Shown: positions 38,424-48,228, numbered from the stretch's first letter. The stretch is DNA of 54,238 nucleotides from Mesostigma viride (GCA_009746045.1 RPFO01001252.1:7501-61738), one strand, 5' to 3'. The notes: generated by a model not told the origin, from the letters alone. A program made the numbers and translations.

Positions 38424-39953
38424 TGAAGGTGCACCACGCCGTCTTCTTCCAGGTACAGGGCAACACAGAGACCTGGTTGTCCTACCGGACCACGGAGTCC
38501 CAAAAGACGCCGTGGCAGCCCGCGGGGACTCGACAGGAAGGCGCGCCACGGTGCGGGAAGGCGATGACACAGCCATACAGGTTTGATGCGGAGGGGCGGC
38601 CGCTGTTTGGCGTCCGACTTGTGGATCCAGACCGCATTCCGATGTTGCAGGACACCCCAGCCTTCGCACCATTGAACATGGAGTTTCTGGGGAAGGAGCT
38701 GGAGTCGATCAAAACAAGGGTCGAGAAGTTGCCCCATGGCATCTGGCAGTGGTACTTTCCGCCCGACACCATCAAGCCAAACAAGGCCTTTTTTCGCAAG
38801 TCAAGTCCCACATGCCCCTGAGGAGGTGCCTGAGGAGTGGCGCCCTTTGCCGTGGCCATCTCGCGCGGACATCTCCGCCCTGCGTGAGCACGATGCAGCG
38901 CCTGAACCACCACCGACGCAAGAAGAGCACTTCATGGCGTTGGTCGACGCAGAGGCGGTGCGCGTCACCCCGCTGGTAGACCGAGTTCGTCATGATGGCC
39001 ACACACAGCAGGAATGGGCGGCAGAAGACAGGGCCATGGCAGCCAAGGTCGCTTACTTGAAGCGCATGCAAGGCGTTGAGAAAGGCTCCGCTGTTCTATA
39101 CTGGCACCCTTCAGCTGGTATTCTCTGCAACTCGAAGCTCACGTGGACTCCAGTCCTCGTTGGCATCATCAAGGAGGTGGTTGCGAAGGAGGATGGCGGC
39201 CAACCTTCTATTGAGCTCTTTGTATACCGCGCTAAGCATTTGCATGACACGTGGCACCCGTGGAATACAGACATTGCGCAATGGCCCCATCCGCCAACCA
39301 CTGCGGCGCACACGGTGATCATCACCGCCTCAGACCTCGTCTTGACACAAGTGGTGGGCAAGCGAGGTCAGCCGCCCCATGGAGTCTCCTTGGGTGCGAA
39401 CGAAAAGCTCACCAAGGAGTGCCTAAAGGCGCTGAAGGAGGTGCCCTATGACGCGGAACACCCGGTCGTGAAGTGGCAAGATGCTGAATGCTCGAAGGGC
39501 ATCGTCGGCATGGCGAAGGCATGCTGGGAAGGCGTAACGCTGCAGGTCAAGAGTGGCAGCCGCAACCTCGTAGGGCAAGTCGTGTGTCATTGGGCGTCGG
39601 AGCGTGTGACATCCGCGGACGGTCGCACCGAAAGCCGGGACGGCAGGTACCATGGTCGTGTCGCTGTTGTCGACACGCAAAACGACATGGTAGCCATGTA
39701 CTGGGGTGCCCGTTGGGAGGAGGACGCGGTTTCTTGCGTGCCTCTCCACGAGCTGGAGGCACAGATCTGCGGGTGCCCCGGTGTGGTCGTCCCTGCGTTG
39801 CAAGCGCCGGATATCACCCTGGCCGAGGCTCGATTGCGCGAGATGGTTCCACCCAGCGACGTTGTGGCGGAGAACAACAACGCAGGCGCCTCCCGGCGTC
39901 GGAAGCGAGCGCTCATCCTTGCCGATGACGATGACGACGACGACGACTGCTGA
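38424..39953 (+). CDS. unidentified protein of the TIR element, acidic C-terminus (frameshifted)
   Basis: The frame from 38424 (MKVHHAVFFQVQ) runs to a T6 run at 38789-38794, where removing one T joins it to the frame ending at 39953, giving about 509 residues. A TTCTTCCAG acceptor at 38452 means the true start could be in an upstream exon. Visible features: WHPSAGILCNSKLTWTPVLV and YHGRVAVVDTQNDMVAMYWG look like beta-barrel (SH3/Agenet-like) segments, an inference only. The C-terminus has a basic cluster (SRRRKRA) followed by eight Asp. It faces the right TIR. No transposase motif was recognised. It may be an accessory or DNA-binding protein of the element. Confidence 0.55.
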
Positions 39954-39964
39954 AGCGCAAGCAG

Positions 39965-40350
39965 CGTTGTTGTCATTGAGCTGCTCATGTGCTGCTGCTG
40001 CTGCTGTGCTGCCATGCTATTGCTGCTGCATTGCTGCCGTACTGCTGCTGTGCTATTGTGCTGATGTGTTGCTGCATTGCTGCCGTGCCGCTGATGTATT
40101 GCTGTCGTGCTGCTGTGTTGATGCACTGCTGCATTGCTGCCGTGCTGCTGAGCTAGTACTGCCTATTAGTGAATTTCCTATCAATGGACTATAGTCCACT
40201 GATAGGAAATTCAGGAATCGGCATACTAAGTTGCTGCTGCGCTGACTTGTGCTCCTGCTATGCGGCCGTGTTGATGTGCTACAGTTGTGCTGCTGCTGTG
40301 CTACGGTCATGCTGCTGCTGTGTTGCTGGGCTGATGTGTTGTTGCATTGA
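39965..40350. repeat. CTG-rich degenerate repeat
   Basis: Irregular TGCTGCTGTGCTGATGTGTTGC words following the plus-strand gene, interrupted by the palindrome at 40171-40212. Confidence 0.75.
40171..40212. repeat. 42-bp near-perfect palindrome
   Basis: Arms 40171-40190 and 40193-40212 are reverse complements with one mismatch around a 2-bp centre (GAATTTCCTATC...GATAGGAAATTC). It would form a strong hairpin or cruciform about 220 bp after the stop codon. Confidence 0.95.
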
Positions 40351-41226
40351 TGTAGTGGCTATTGTTCCGCTACTACAATTTGCTACTGATGCCGCTGCTG
40401 GTGCTTTTTTGCATGTCAGTGCCCGCTATGTTCACACCACTGTTGCCGCGGTTGGTATCGCGTGATTTCCACCGGTTGTGCGTTGACATGTGTTACTCAT
40501 GCATTTGCCCCTATATTTGGTAGCACGCGGTTTCGCGTTAGTTAGGTGCAGACAGCTGCATGTAGACAAACATCTTGTTTAAGTCGGTCAATTAACTGTT
40601 CTTGACGCATCATGGTCCAAGTCGACCGACCTGTAGGGACCAGTAGAGCAATTGTCTAGGAGAAAGAGCGTGATCGCTGCAGAAGCCGCGTGGCAGCCGT
40701 GGCTGTACCTGTAGTACGACCTGCATATATATGGATACTGTATTTGGATACTGGGTTGTTTATCAATTCTGGTTTTAATTTATTTAGTGTACCTGGTGTT
40801 GGCATGCCAACTCAGTGCTAAACTACTTTATGCACAATGATGCAACTTGATGCTATAGTGACGTGCCACGATGTAACTTTATTAACTTCACCATTAGTCA
40901 TGGGGTCAATAGGATTGCTCATTATGCCATGTTAACATGAACCATGGGTTACGTAATAGTGAAAACAGTAATCATGATGCTCCACTTGAAGTCTCCAACA
41001 TGGTCATGTTTGGAATTTTATTGATCATATTCACAATATATGAAAAGAGACAACAAACGTGGAAGCATGGCACGCCGAGGCCGATAATATATGTGTGAAA
41101 TATGAAAAGAGACAACATCTTTGGCAAGCATGATCATATTATGCTTGCCAAACATATTAATGATATCGACCATGTCCAGAAACCATGTTTGCCAATGGTG
41201 CATTTAGGATACATTTGAAGCCGTGC
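40351..41226. other. AT-richer right part of the TIR element, no gene seen
   Basis: No supported coding region. The sequence includes repeated AAAGAGACAACA words near 41.04 and 41.11 kb. It ends in a hairpin with 14-bp arms (TTAGGATACATTTG and its complement) overlapping the right TIR. Confidence 0.5.
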
Positions 41227-41255
41227 AAATGTATCCTAATCCGGTAAAACCACCC
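41227..41255 (-). repeat. right terminal inverted repeat
   Basis: 29 bp, identical to the left TIR on the opposite strand, followed by the AGC duplication. Confidence 0.9.
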
Positions 41256-41403
41256 AGCCATGTCAAAGCTCGATACTACGATAAGACCAATGGATCCGGA
41301 AACTCCTAACGGGAGGAACCTAATAGCCCTGCTGCACCGCAAAATCAGCCCGCGTACGGCGGACTCATGATGTCAGCCATGGCCCGAGTCAGCGCCACCG
41401 ACA
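41256..41403 (-). mobile_element. truncated LINE, right part (interrupted copy)
   Basis: Reverse complement of the plus copy at about 42670-42810: last codons of the LINE ORF (VALTRAMADIM in one frame, with a small indel), the stop region and the start of the 3' UTR. With 32137-32221 it makes one 5'-truncated insertion split by the TIR element. Confidence 0.75.
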
Positions 41404-41646
41404 ATGAAATGAATATATATAGCTATACAAGCGCTAGGGGCGGGCGCATGGCTTTTTAACAGAGAGGGACTCTCTGCATAGGCAGAGCGTGGCTAAATGC
41501 TTAATGCAACATCCATGGGCCGGGTCCCATTATAGGCATGGCTTGGCTGAATTCTGAAGGCGTCATCCATGGGGGGGCATTATGGGCGCACATGCGCGTA
41601 GGCCACATGCATACTAGGCTAAGCCTGACTAATGTACACTACTGTT
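41404..41646. repeat. dispersed repeat related to 30.14-30.30 kb
   Basis: Shares AGCTATACAA, GCTAGGG, a GGGAC/GTTACTCCCTGC-like palindrome and a GTGGCTAAAT stretch with 30145-30300. This is probably a diverged LINE 3' UTR or SINE-like unit. Confidence 0.4.
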
Positions 41647-41659
41647 ATATATATTCATT

Positions 41660-42886
41660 CAGTCGTGGGCGGAAAGCTGCCGGCTCCTGCCCCTTTTGGC
41701 AACGGCAGCGCCTGACCTCCTGGACCCCAGCAGCCCTTTGCCCTTCGTCACCGCCATCCAGGAGGCCTATGCTGAGATCCAGCAGGCCTGTTCTCCCGTC
41801 CGTGCCGCTCAGGCGGTACAGCGCCACCTCCCTCGCGGCACTCCCTCGGTCGCCTCCGTTCAATCTCCCGCCGCATTCCCTGCTCGCGTCATCGATAAAC
41901 ACCAGAAAACCTACGCGGGTATTCTGCACACGGCTGATTGGATTGCTCTTTTCGCGGACCTCAACGCCCAGGGACGTGCGTGGCTGTTCTCGCTTTCCTT
42001 GCGGAGTGTGGGCTCGGCGTACCTTCGTGCTCTTCCCATGGCCCCCCCATTCGCCTTGGCTCCCAGCCACTACTCGGTGGCGCTCCGGCACCAGCTATTT
42101 GCCCCGCAGCCTCTTGTTCCGGCCGGGCGGCCTTGTGGTAGCTGTGGGCAGCCGCTGGATCCCACGGGGACTCACTACCTTGCCTGCATGGGGGGCCAAC
42201 AGAATCAGAATTGGTATTTGTATTTGCACACTGTCCTCCTGACGGTGGTGCTCGCCATGATTCGGTCGGTTTTCCCCCACGCGAACATCCGGTCCGAGGA
42301 TGCGGATGGCGCTGCCTTCTATTCCCCAACCACCGGCCTGACATCGTGGTGCTGGACTTTGAGGGGGGTGGCCGGCATCTGCTTATTGACGTTTCGGTGG
42401 CGCGGCCCTTGGCTCTTAGCCACGTGGCTGGGGCCTCCCTCACGGCAGGTTACACGGCGGACCGGGCGGAGCGGGCCAAGCTCCTGGCCTACGGCGACGT
42501 CGGGCACCATCGTGTGGTGCCCTTTGTCCTGGAGGAGTTTGGGGCCATGGGGCCCCTGACCTCCGCCTTCTTCAAGGAGTGTTGCCGGCTCCGGGAGGAC
42601 CGGCTGGACCTGGAGGGCCAGCGGGCCCCATGGTCGGCGCGGACCTGGACGTCATATTGGCGTCAGCGCTTGTCGGTGGCGCTGACTCGGGCCATGGCGG
42701 ACATCATGCTCCGCCGTACGCGGGCTGATTTTGCGGTGCAGCAGGGCTATTAGGTTCCTCCCGTTAGGCGTTTCCATTGGTCTTATCGTAGTATAGAGCT
42801 TTGACATGGCTCTGTATATAGGTTTATAGCTGGGCGTTTGCTTTGGTTTGAGTGATTTCACTCTGCTGTAAGTAATTATATTTTTA
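41660..42886 (+). mobile_element. 5'-truncated REL-endonuclease LINE, plus copy
   Basis: 1,227 bp flanked by a 13-bp direct repeat ATATATATTCATT (41647-41659 and 42887-42899), a typical target duplication of a truncated non-LTR insertion. It contains the RT C-terminal region and endonuclease, then a 3' UTR ending GTAATTATATTTTTA. Confidence 0.8.
41696..42753 (+). pseudogene. LINE ORF C-terminus: CCHC knuckle and restriction-like endonuclease
   Basis: The frame reads PFVTAIQEAYAEIQQAC, KTYAGILHTADW, CGSCGQPLDPTGTHYLAC (CCHC) and GGQQNQNW. It shifts frame near 42330 and continues RPDIVVLDF, LLIDVSVARP, VLEEFGAMGP, WSARTWTSYWRQRLS to the stop at 42751-42753. Every block has a counterpart in the longer minus-strand element, but many residues differ, so the two belong to related subfamilies. 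The RT domain is missing. Confidence 0.85.
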
Positions 42887-43103
42887 ATATATATTCATTG
42901 AGAATGATAGATTACGGAGGTGAGATAGGCATGCAACATAAGGAAAAACCCGAGAACTGGGAGAATAACCCTGAAGAAATTAATAGTAATCTGACACAGA
43001 CATCCAAGGATCACGCCAGCGGCACAAGGTACAACTAACTATACATCACAAAACTACACGCAGCAACAGCGCTGCCGGCCCACCATGCAGGCCTGGAAGG
43101 AAT

Positions 43104-46100
43104 CTAGACCGCATGGGTCGCGACAAAGTCGGCCCGGGTGCGGCGGAATAACACATCAGCCACGGTGCGAGTGAGGGCGAGTGACAGACGCTGCCGCCAA
43201 TACGAGGACCACGTGCGGGCCGACCACGGGGCGGTCTGACCCTCGAGGTCGAGGCGGTCTTCACGGCGCTGGCAGCACTCGTGGAAAAACTCCGCTGTCT
43301 TGGGGCCCATGGCCCCGAACTCCTCAAGGACAAAGGGGATGACCCGGTGGGGCCCCACATTGCCGTAGGAGGCAAACTTGTCGCGCTCAGCCACAGCGGC
43401 AGCAGCGCCGGCATCCACAGCCGCCCGGAGGATGTGGCGACCGGAAAGCGGCCGAGCCACGGAGACATCGATGAGCAGGTGGCAACCCTGCCCGTCGTAG
43501 TCAAGCACGGTAATGTCGGGGCGGTGGTTGGGTGAGTAGAGGGCGGCCCCATCCGCGTCCTCGCACTTAATGGTGGAGTGGGGAAAGACCGACCGAACCA
43601 TGGCACACACCACCCGGAGGAGAGCGGTATGGAGATAGAGGAACCAGTTCTGGTTCTGCTGGCCACCCATGCACGCGATGTAGTGCGTCCCAGTAGTATC
43701 CAGAGCAAGCCCGCAGCTGCCGCAGGACGCACCCGCCGTGATGAGAGGTTGCGGGGCAAAGAGCTGGTGGCGGAGAGCGATGGCGTAAAGGGCCGGAACC
43801 AGTGTGAACAAAGGGCTCATGGGGAGGGCGCGCAGGAATGCGGACCCCACGCTCCCCTCAAGGGAAACGGAGTGAAGCCAAGCCTTCCCCTGATCGTTCA
43901 AGCTCGCATGCAGACCCATCCAGTCGGCACAGTGTAGTATACCCGCGTAGGTCTTTTGTTGTTTTTCATGAACGCAGGCAGGGAAGACACTAGGACTGAC
44001 GACAGTGGACACGCCGGGCGTGCCCCGGGGCAGGCGACGGTGGACGGCCTGAGCGGGGCGGACGAGGTCGCAAGCCTGCTGGATCCCGAGGTAAGAATCC
44101 TGCACAGCCTGCACAAAGGGGAAGGGGGATGGGGTGACCAAGTCGGGAATGGCGCTGACGGCGCTGGGGACCAACCGGCGGATCTCCGCCCAGGCCTGAG
44201 CAACAGAGCCAAGGAAGGCGGCGGGGGCGAGGCGGGCGGCGCGGGTGAGCCCACACCCGCCCATGCGGCAGGGGAGGGTGGCCAAGCGCATGGAGTGAGC
44301 TGGCAGGCTAGGGCCGGGGAGGAGCACCTGCAAGGCGGCCTGAATGCGCTCGTCATGGCCTTCCGCGGCAAGCCGCACCAAGTGGGGGGGAGCGCCACGG
44401 AGCCAGTGAACCACCCGCGGGTGGGCGCAAAACCACAGGAGGAGCCCTTTGGTCTGGGGGTCCTTGAGGCGCGCCCAAGTCTCAAGGACATGGGTGCGCT
44501 GTTCCACGGTGGCCCGGAGCTCCTCTTCGACGTAGTCAGGGTCACCCACAGGGACGCCCAGGCACGAGAAACCACGCGCCCGCGCCAATGCCCCCGGGAT
44601 AGCCGCGGGGAAGCCAGAGCAGTCCCCCTGGGGCGAAAAGACTGCACACTTGGGGAGGGTGAGCCGAAGGTTGATGGCCGCCATGGCCACTTCAAGGGCA
44701 GCCAGGGCGGCAACCACAGCGTCGGCCGGGCCAAGGGCATGGATATCGTCCATGTAGGCGAGGAGCACGACATCCGGGTGCGCAGCGTGGACACCTTGGA
44801 GAGCCTTGTGCAGCGGGGCAGACAGGTAAAAGGGGCCGAGGGGGTCACCTTGCTGGGTTCCCGTGCGGGAAGCGATGTCGGCGAACGTCCCATCCTCCAT
44901 GAGGAAGGAGAGTTGAGTGGGTTCGCCGTAGCAGGCTGCTGTCCACGCAAGAAGGTCAGGGAACGCCTCGCCGACGGCCTCAAAGATGCTAGCCTTGGTG
45001 ACAGCATTGAACGCATTGTGGCAATCCACCTTCAGCGCCACATGGGTCGGATGCGTCTCGAGGTAGGCCTGAACTGTGTGCACGATGATGTCGCTGCCCC
45101 CTTTGGTGGCGACGCCAAGCTGGGCCGCGACGGACTCCTCAGTATCACTCCGGTTGGGGCAGAAGTAGGCGCGAAACTCGGGGGCCTTTTGGCGACAAAT
45201 GACCTTACTCACCAGCTTGCGTAGGACCTCGCCGCAAGCAATGGGACGAACGCGGCCAGCAGGCGGGGGGACGTCGTCTTTCAGGAGGGCAATGAGGCGT
45301 GCCCCAGCCAGCCAAGGGCGCGCCGCGGGGGCCAGGGACCCCGCGGCCAAGTCGGCGGCAGCCTCAAAGAGTGCGGTCGCCCCGCCATGGCCCGCCATCA
45401 CGGAGAGGTGCTCGTAGCGCCAGCCTGAGGGGCCGGTGGAGGAGGCGTTCGGCAGATCCTTCAGCACAGCCGTGAAGATGTCCAGGTCCAGGACAATAGG
45501 CGGGGGCGGGGGGGTGGCCGGGGCGGGCACCGCAAAGGCCGGTTCGTCGGGGTGAAGGTCGCGCAAAGCCTGCAGGGTCGGGGGAGTGGAGGGAGCCAAC
45601 GCGGTCAGTTCAAGCTTTTGCATGGCCCGGCTCAATTCACCTACCTTCACCAACCGCATGACGTCAGCTTCCACCCGGGCAAAGGAGGCGGCCCCCGACA
45701 CCCGGGTGGAGGCCGGAGGCTGCAGCGCCCACAGCCCTTCCCAATCCCCGAGGAGGAACCGCCGGCAGCGAGCGATGACCGCACCCTGTACGCCACGCAC
45801 GCCCCGCTCCAACGGCGCTAAGAGGAGCCGGGGGGTGACGAGAAACAGCTTGTGGCCGAGTTCGTCGAGAGGGTGACTATGCATCCGGGCCAGGGAAAGC
45901 AGGGCGCAGCGCGTAAACAAGCTCCGGGCGCGGTGAGGGACGTCCGGGAGCGTCATGCAAGGGTTGCGCGCACAGGCGGCAAAAGGGAGCGTGGCCAGGA
46001 ATGCCCAGCCTGCCGAGAGGTCCCCCGGATCGCTCGTACCCTGCGATGCCGGTGGAGGGGCAGGGGCCGACCGAGGGGCCGCCCCGGACCGGGAGGCCGG

Positions 46101-47024
46101 TGCGGCCGCCGGGCCGCCGGGCAGGCCGTTCTGGGGGGTTTGGCGGCGGCACTGCCGCTCATGCTGGTACCGCCCGTGGATCGAAAAAATCCGCTGGCAA
46201 TGGGCTGCCGGGCAGCGGTAGCAGTCCATGGCGCGCATGGCGGCCTCCGTGATGTGGGGGTGGGAAGCCCGAATGTGCACCAGCAACGAATTCCGGTTGG
46301 GCAGGCGCGCGCCACACGGGTCACCAAGGGGACCATCGACTTGGCAATAATGGAAGCCATCTGAGGGGGTGCGCCCACCCGGTTGGGCCGGCCCGGGTCG
46401 AGAGGGGGAGGGGTCGGGAGCACCCTCAGCCAGAGGAACTACAGCTGCAGCGGAACCCAGGGCGGGGCCGGCCGCCGGGCGGTCAGCAGGGCTCGTGGCA
46501 GCCGAGGACAAGACCGGCGCGGGGACGGCCCCCACGGCCGGGAGGGGGGCGCTGGAGGAGGCAGCCAAGCCGGCGCGCGACCCACGACCACGCACAGGGG
46601 AGGCAGGTGTCGGGGCAGGCGCGTGGGACTGGCGGCGCACGGACACGGGCGAGGGCCCCAGCGGGAGAACGCCAGGAGGCAAGGGGGAAAGGACCGCGGC
46701 CCGGCAAAGGGGGCAGGTGGCGGAGGTCGTGTGCAAGCTCGTGGCGATGCAAGCTTGATGGAAGACGTGGCCGCAAGCAGGGAGGCGGCAGAGACCGTCA
46801 CCAGGGCGAGGCAGGTCCAAGCAGATGGGGCAGGAGGGGCCGCTGGCAGTGACATCCACCAAGTGGGCCGGCCCGTAGTGGGCGGGCGCCGCGTCCCACC
46901 CCAGCTCCCAGCTCGGCAGTCGGGCGATCTCATCGGCGGAGAGAAGACGGCGGCGCGGACCAGCAGGGTGCCAGACATGGGGGATGCCCGCAAGCTCGAG
47001 CACATCGTGCAAGATGGCGGGCAC
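43104..47024 (-). CDS. retrotransposon polyprotein: RING-H2, C2H2, reverse transcriptase, CCHC, REL endonuclease
   Basis: 1,306 residues from the nominal start. RING-H2 at 65-107 (CPIC, CGHVFHQAC, CPLC). C2H2-like fingers at about 227-292. RT at about 515-800 with the catalytic Asp in VDCHNAFN (D667), GTQQGDPLGP (722-731) and the YMDD box (757-760). CCHC knuckle C1101, C1104, H1114, C1118. Then HRPDITVLDYD (PD at 1169-1170) with LLIDVSV (D1186), matching the restriction-like endonuclease of R2-type elements. There is no apurinic-type endonuclease. It would nick target DNA and reverse-transcribe the element RNA there. The frame is open upstream of the nominal GTG start and overlaps the preceding ORF; a 9-G run at 47055-47063 is the likely shift point. 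Catalytic residues look intact. Confidence 0.9.
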   Translation of the reverse strand: MPAILHDVLELAGIPHVWHPAGPRRRLLSADEIARLPSWELGWDAAPAHYGPAHLVDVTASGPSCPICLDLPRPGDGLCRLPACGHVFHQACIATSLHTTSATCPLCRAAVLSPLPPGVLPLGPSPVSVRRQSHAPAPTPASPVRGRGSRAGLAASSSAPLPAVGAVPAPVLSSAATSPADRPAAGPALGSAAAVVPLAEGAPDPSPSRPGPAQPGGRTPSDGFHYCQVDGPLGDPCGARLPNRNSLLVHIRASHPHITEAAMRAMDCYRCPAAHCQRIFSIHGRYQHERQCRRQTPQNGLPGGPAAAPASRSGAAPRSAPAPPPASQGTSDPGDLSAGWAFLATLPFAACARNPCMTLPDVPHRARSLFTRCALLSLARMHSHPLDELGHKLFLVTPRLLLAPLERGVRGVQGAVIARCRRFLLGDWEGLWALQPPASTRVSGAASFARVEADVMRLVKVGELSRAMQKLELTALAPSTPPTLQALRDLHPDEPAFAVPAPATPPPPPIVLDLDIFTAVLKDLPNASSTGPSGWRYEHLSVMAGHGGATALFEAAADLAAGSLAPAARPWLAGARLIALLKDDVPPPAGRVRPIACGEVLRKLVSKVICRQKAPEFRAYFCPNRSDTEESVAAQLGVATKGGSDIIVHTVQAYLETHPTHVALKVDCHNAFNAVTKASIFEAVGEAFPDLLAWTAACYGEPTQLSFLMEDGTFADIASRTGTQQGDPLGPFYLSAPLHKALQGVHAAHPDVVLLAYMDDIHALGPADAVVAALAALEVAMAAINLRLTLPKCAVFSPQGDCSGFPAAIPGALARARGFSCLGVPVGDPDYVEEELRATVEQRTHVLETWARLKDPQTKGLLLWFCAHPRVVHWLRGAPPHLVRLAAEGHDERIQAALQVLLPGPSLPAHSMRLATLPCRMGGCGLTRAARLAPAAFLGSVAQAWAEIRRLVPSAVSAIPDLVTPSPFPFVQAVQDSYLGIQQACDLVRPAQAVHRRLPRGTPGVSTVVSPSVFPACVHEKQQKTYAGILHCADWMGLHASLNDQGKAWLHSVSLEGSVGSAFLRALPMSPLFTLVPALYAIALRHQLFAPQPLITAGASCGSCGLALDTTGTHYIACMGGQQNQNWFLYLHTALLRVVCAMVRSVFPHSTIKCEDADGAALYSPNHRPDITVLDYDGQGCHLLIDVSVARPLSGRHILRAAVDAGAAAAVAERDKFASYGNVGPHRVIPFVLEEFGAMGPKTAEFFHECCQRREDRLDLEGQTAPWSARTWSSYWRQRLSLALTRTVADVLFRRTRADFVATHAV

Positions 47025-47038
47025 GGCCGCACCCGCGC

Positions 47039-48192
47039 TCAGCTCAAGAACACGCCCCCCCCCGCATCGTACAGAACCAGGTCGCCGGCGTGCACGGTGA
47101 CAGGAGCCCCGAAGTCAACGCGCAGGCGGGCGGCTTGCGCTGGGGTGACCGCCGTAGTCAAGCGCCCGTGGGCCTGCGCAACAAGGCCGGCCGAGCCGGG
47201 CCCGGCAGAGGCAAGAAACGTGTGCAGCTGAGGGCGATCGAGCAAGGCGTGGTCGGTGGCCCCCCCAGCGAGATATGTCGCACGGGCGGCCTGCTGGGCC
47301 TGCACGGCAAGCCCTGTAGCAAAGAGCACCACCGCCTGCGCCACTTGAGCGTCCAGATTCAGGAGCCATTCTTGGCGCACCGCGGGCAGGTGCCAAGGCA
47401 GGCGGCCGCCGGCATGGTAGTCCTCGAGGACAAACCCCCAAAGCGTGGAGGCAAGGACAGGGGGGGAGGCTGCCTGCAGCATGTGCCGGACACGAACCAC
47501 AAGGGCACTAAATTCAGGGGGCCGTGGGAGCGTAGGAAACGCCGCGTGCAAGCCGACAGCGTCCAACAGCAAGGGGCAATACAGCCAAGAGAACGTGGCG
47601 TGCCGGAGCGCGCTGACGCCCGCAATGTTGGTGGGGGGCCAAACGGAGAAGTCGTGGGACCCAAGCGCAGCCGACCAGGGGCCCACCACAGGAGTCGCCG
47701 CAGGGTGTCCCACAGCCTCAGGGAGGAGAGCCGCCAGGGACCCCTCAAGCACAGGAGGACGCAGGTCAGTGGCCACCGCCGTGCTGGCCGGAGGTGGATC
47801 CCCAGAGCTAGGCGGGGCAGGGCCAGGGGACCCCGCGGAGGGGCCAGACGTGACGGCGCGGGGAGAGCGGGAGCACGGTGTGGAGCCCTCCACGAGGGCC
47901 GCAAGGCCCAGGAGAGGGTCCAGCGAGGGGCACTGTGGCAGACCTCGCACACAAGCGAGAGTGGCACAGGGGCGCCACGACCGCCGTCGTCCAGGTCGCC
48001 CATCTCCTGCAGGTGCGCCGCGATGCGTAAGGACCGACGCGGCGCAGGGGCGCCACTAGGCAGCGCATCCCGCGCCCGGGAGGTGCGGCGTCGTGAAGGA
48101 GGCATGAGGGAGATGCGTAAAACAACGGAACCGGAAGCGCGGGGGGAAGAGCGAGATGCGGACGCGGGGGGTTTGGGGGGCGTGCCCCCCAA
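47039..48192 (-). CDS. N-terminal part of the retrotransposon polyprotein
   Basis: The frame ending at 47039 is open from beyond 47950 (RRSWRPCATLACVRGLP). It contains WPPTNIAGVSALRHATFSWL, LVVRVRHMLQAA, ATYLAGGATDHALLDRPQ and ends AGDLVLYDAGGGVFLS. The next frame continues sensibly (VLELSAGAAVPAILHDVLEL) if one G is removed from the G9 run at 47055-47063, so both are probably one protein. The 5' limit is uncertain; an ATG at 48192 is in another frame that holds a CEVCHS Cys pair. No domain was recognised in this part. Confidence 0.6.
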
Positions 48193-48228
48193 GCGGGGGG
48201 TTTGGGGGGCGGCAGCCCCCCAACGCGG
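48166..48228. repeat. two G/C-rich hairpin repeats at the element-satellite junction
   Basis: Two near-identical units (GGGGGGTTTGGGGGGCG...GCCCCCC) in tandem. They can form hairpins or G-quadruplexes on the plus strand. Confidence 0.8.

Larger units (their letters stand above)
32222..41255. mobile_element. 9-kb TIR element inserted in a LINE tail
   Basis: Perfect 29-bp inverted repeats (5' GGGTGGTTTTACC...) end at 32222 and 41255. The flanks AGC (32219-32221) and AGC (41256-41258) form a 3-bp target duplication. Deleting the element and one AGC restores the intact LINE tail seen at 42.8 kb (TATACAG-AGC-CATGTC). Contents are an outward-facing minus-strand gene at the left, large tandem-repeat blocks, two CFAP299-like exons and an outward-facing plus-strand gene at the right. 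Subterminal TAGGATACATTT motifs are repeated at both ends. No DDE transposase could be recognised, so autonomy and superfamily are open; 3-bp duplications occur in PIF/Harbinger, CMC and Zator groups. Confidence 0.8.

Noticed and set aside
37366-38821. Long overlapping frames on both strands (GRRGRAVDG / APPRRPSTA)
   Set aside because: GC-rich VNTR without stop codons. Only the part after 38424 looks like protein.
43956-45224. 422-codon plus-strand frame, and similar ones at 46383-47231 and 47090-48388
   Set aside because: Antisense shadows of the GC-rich retrotransposon polyprotein, which has the recognisable RT and endonuclease motifs.
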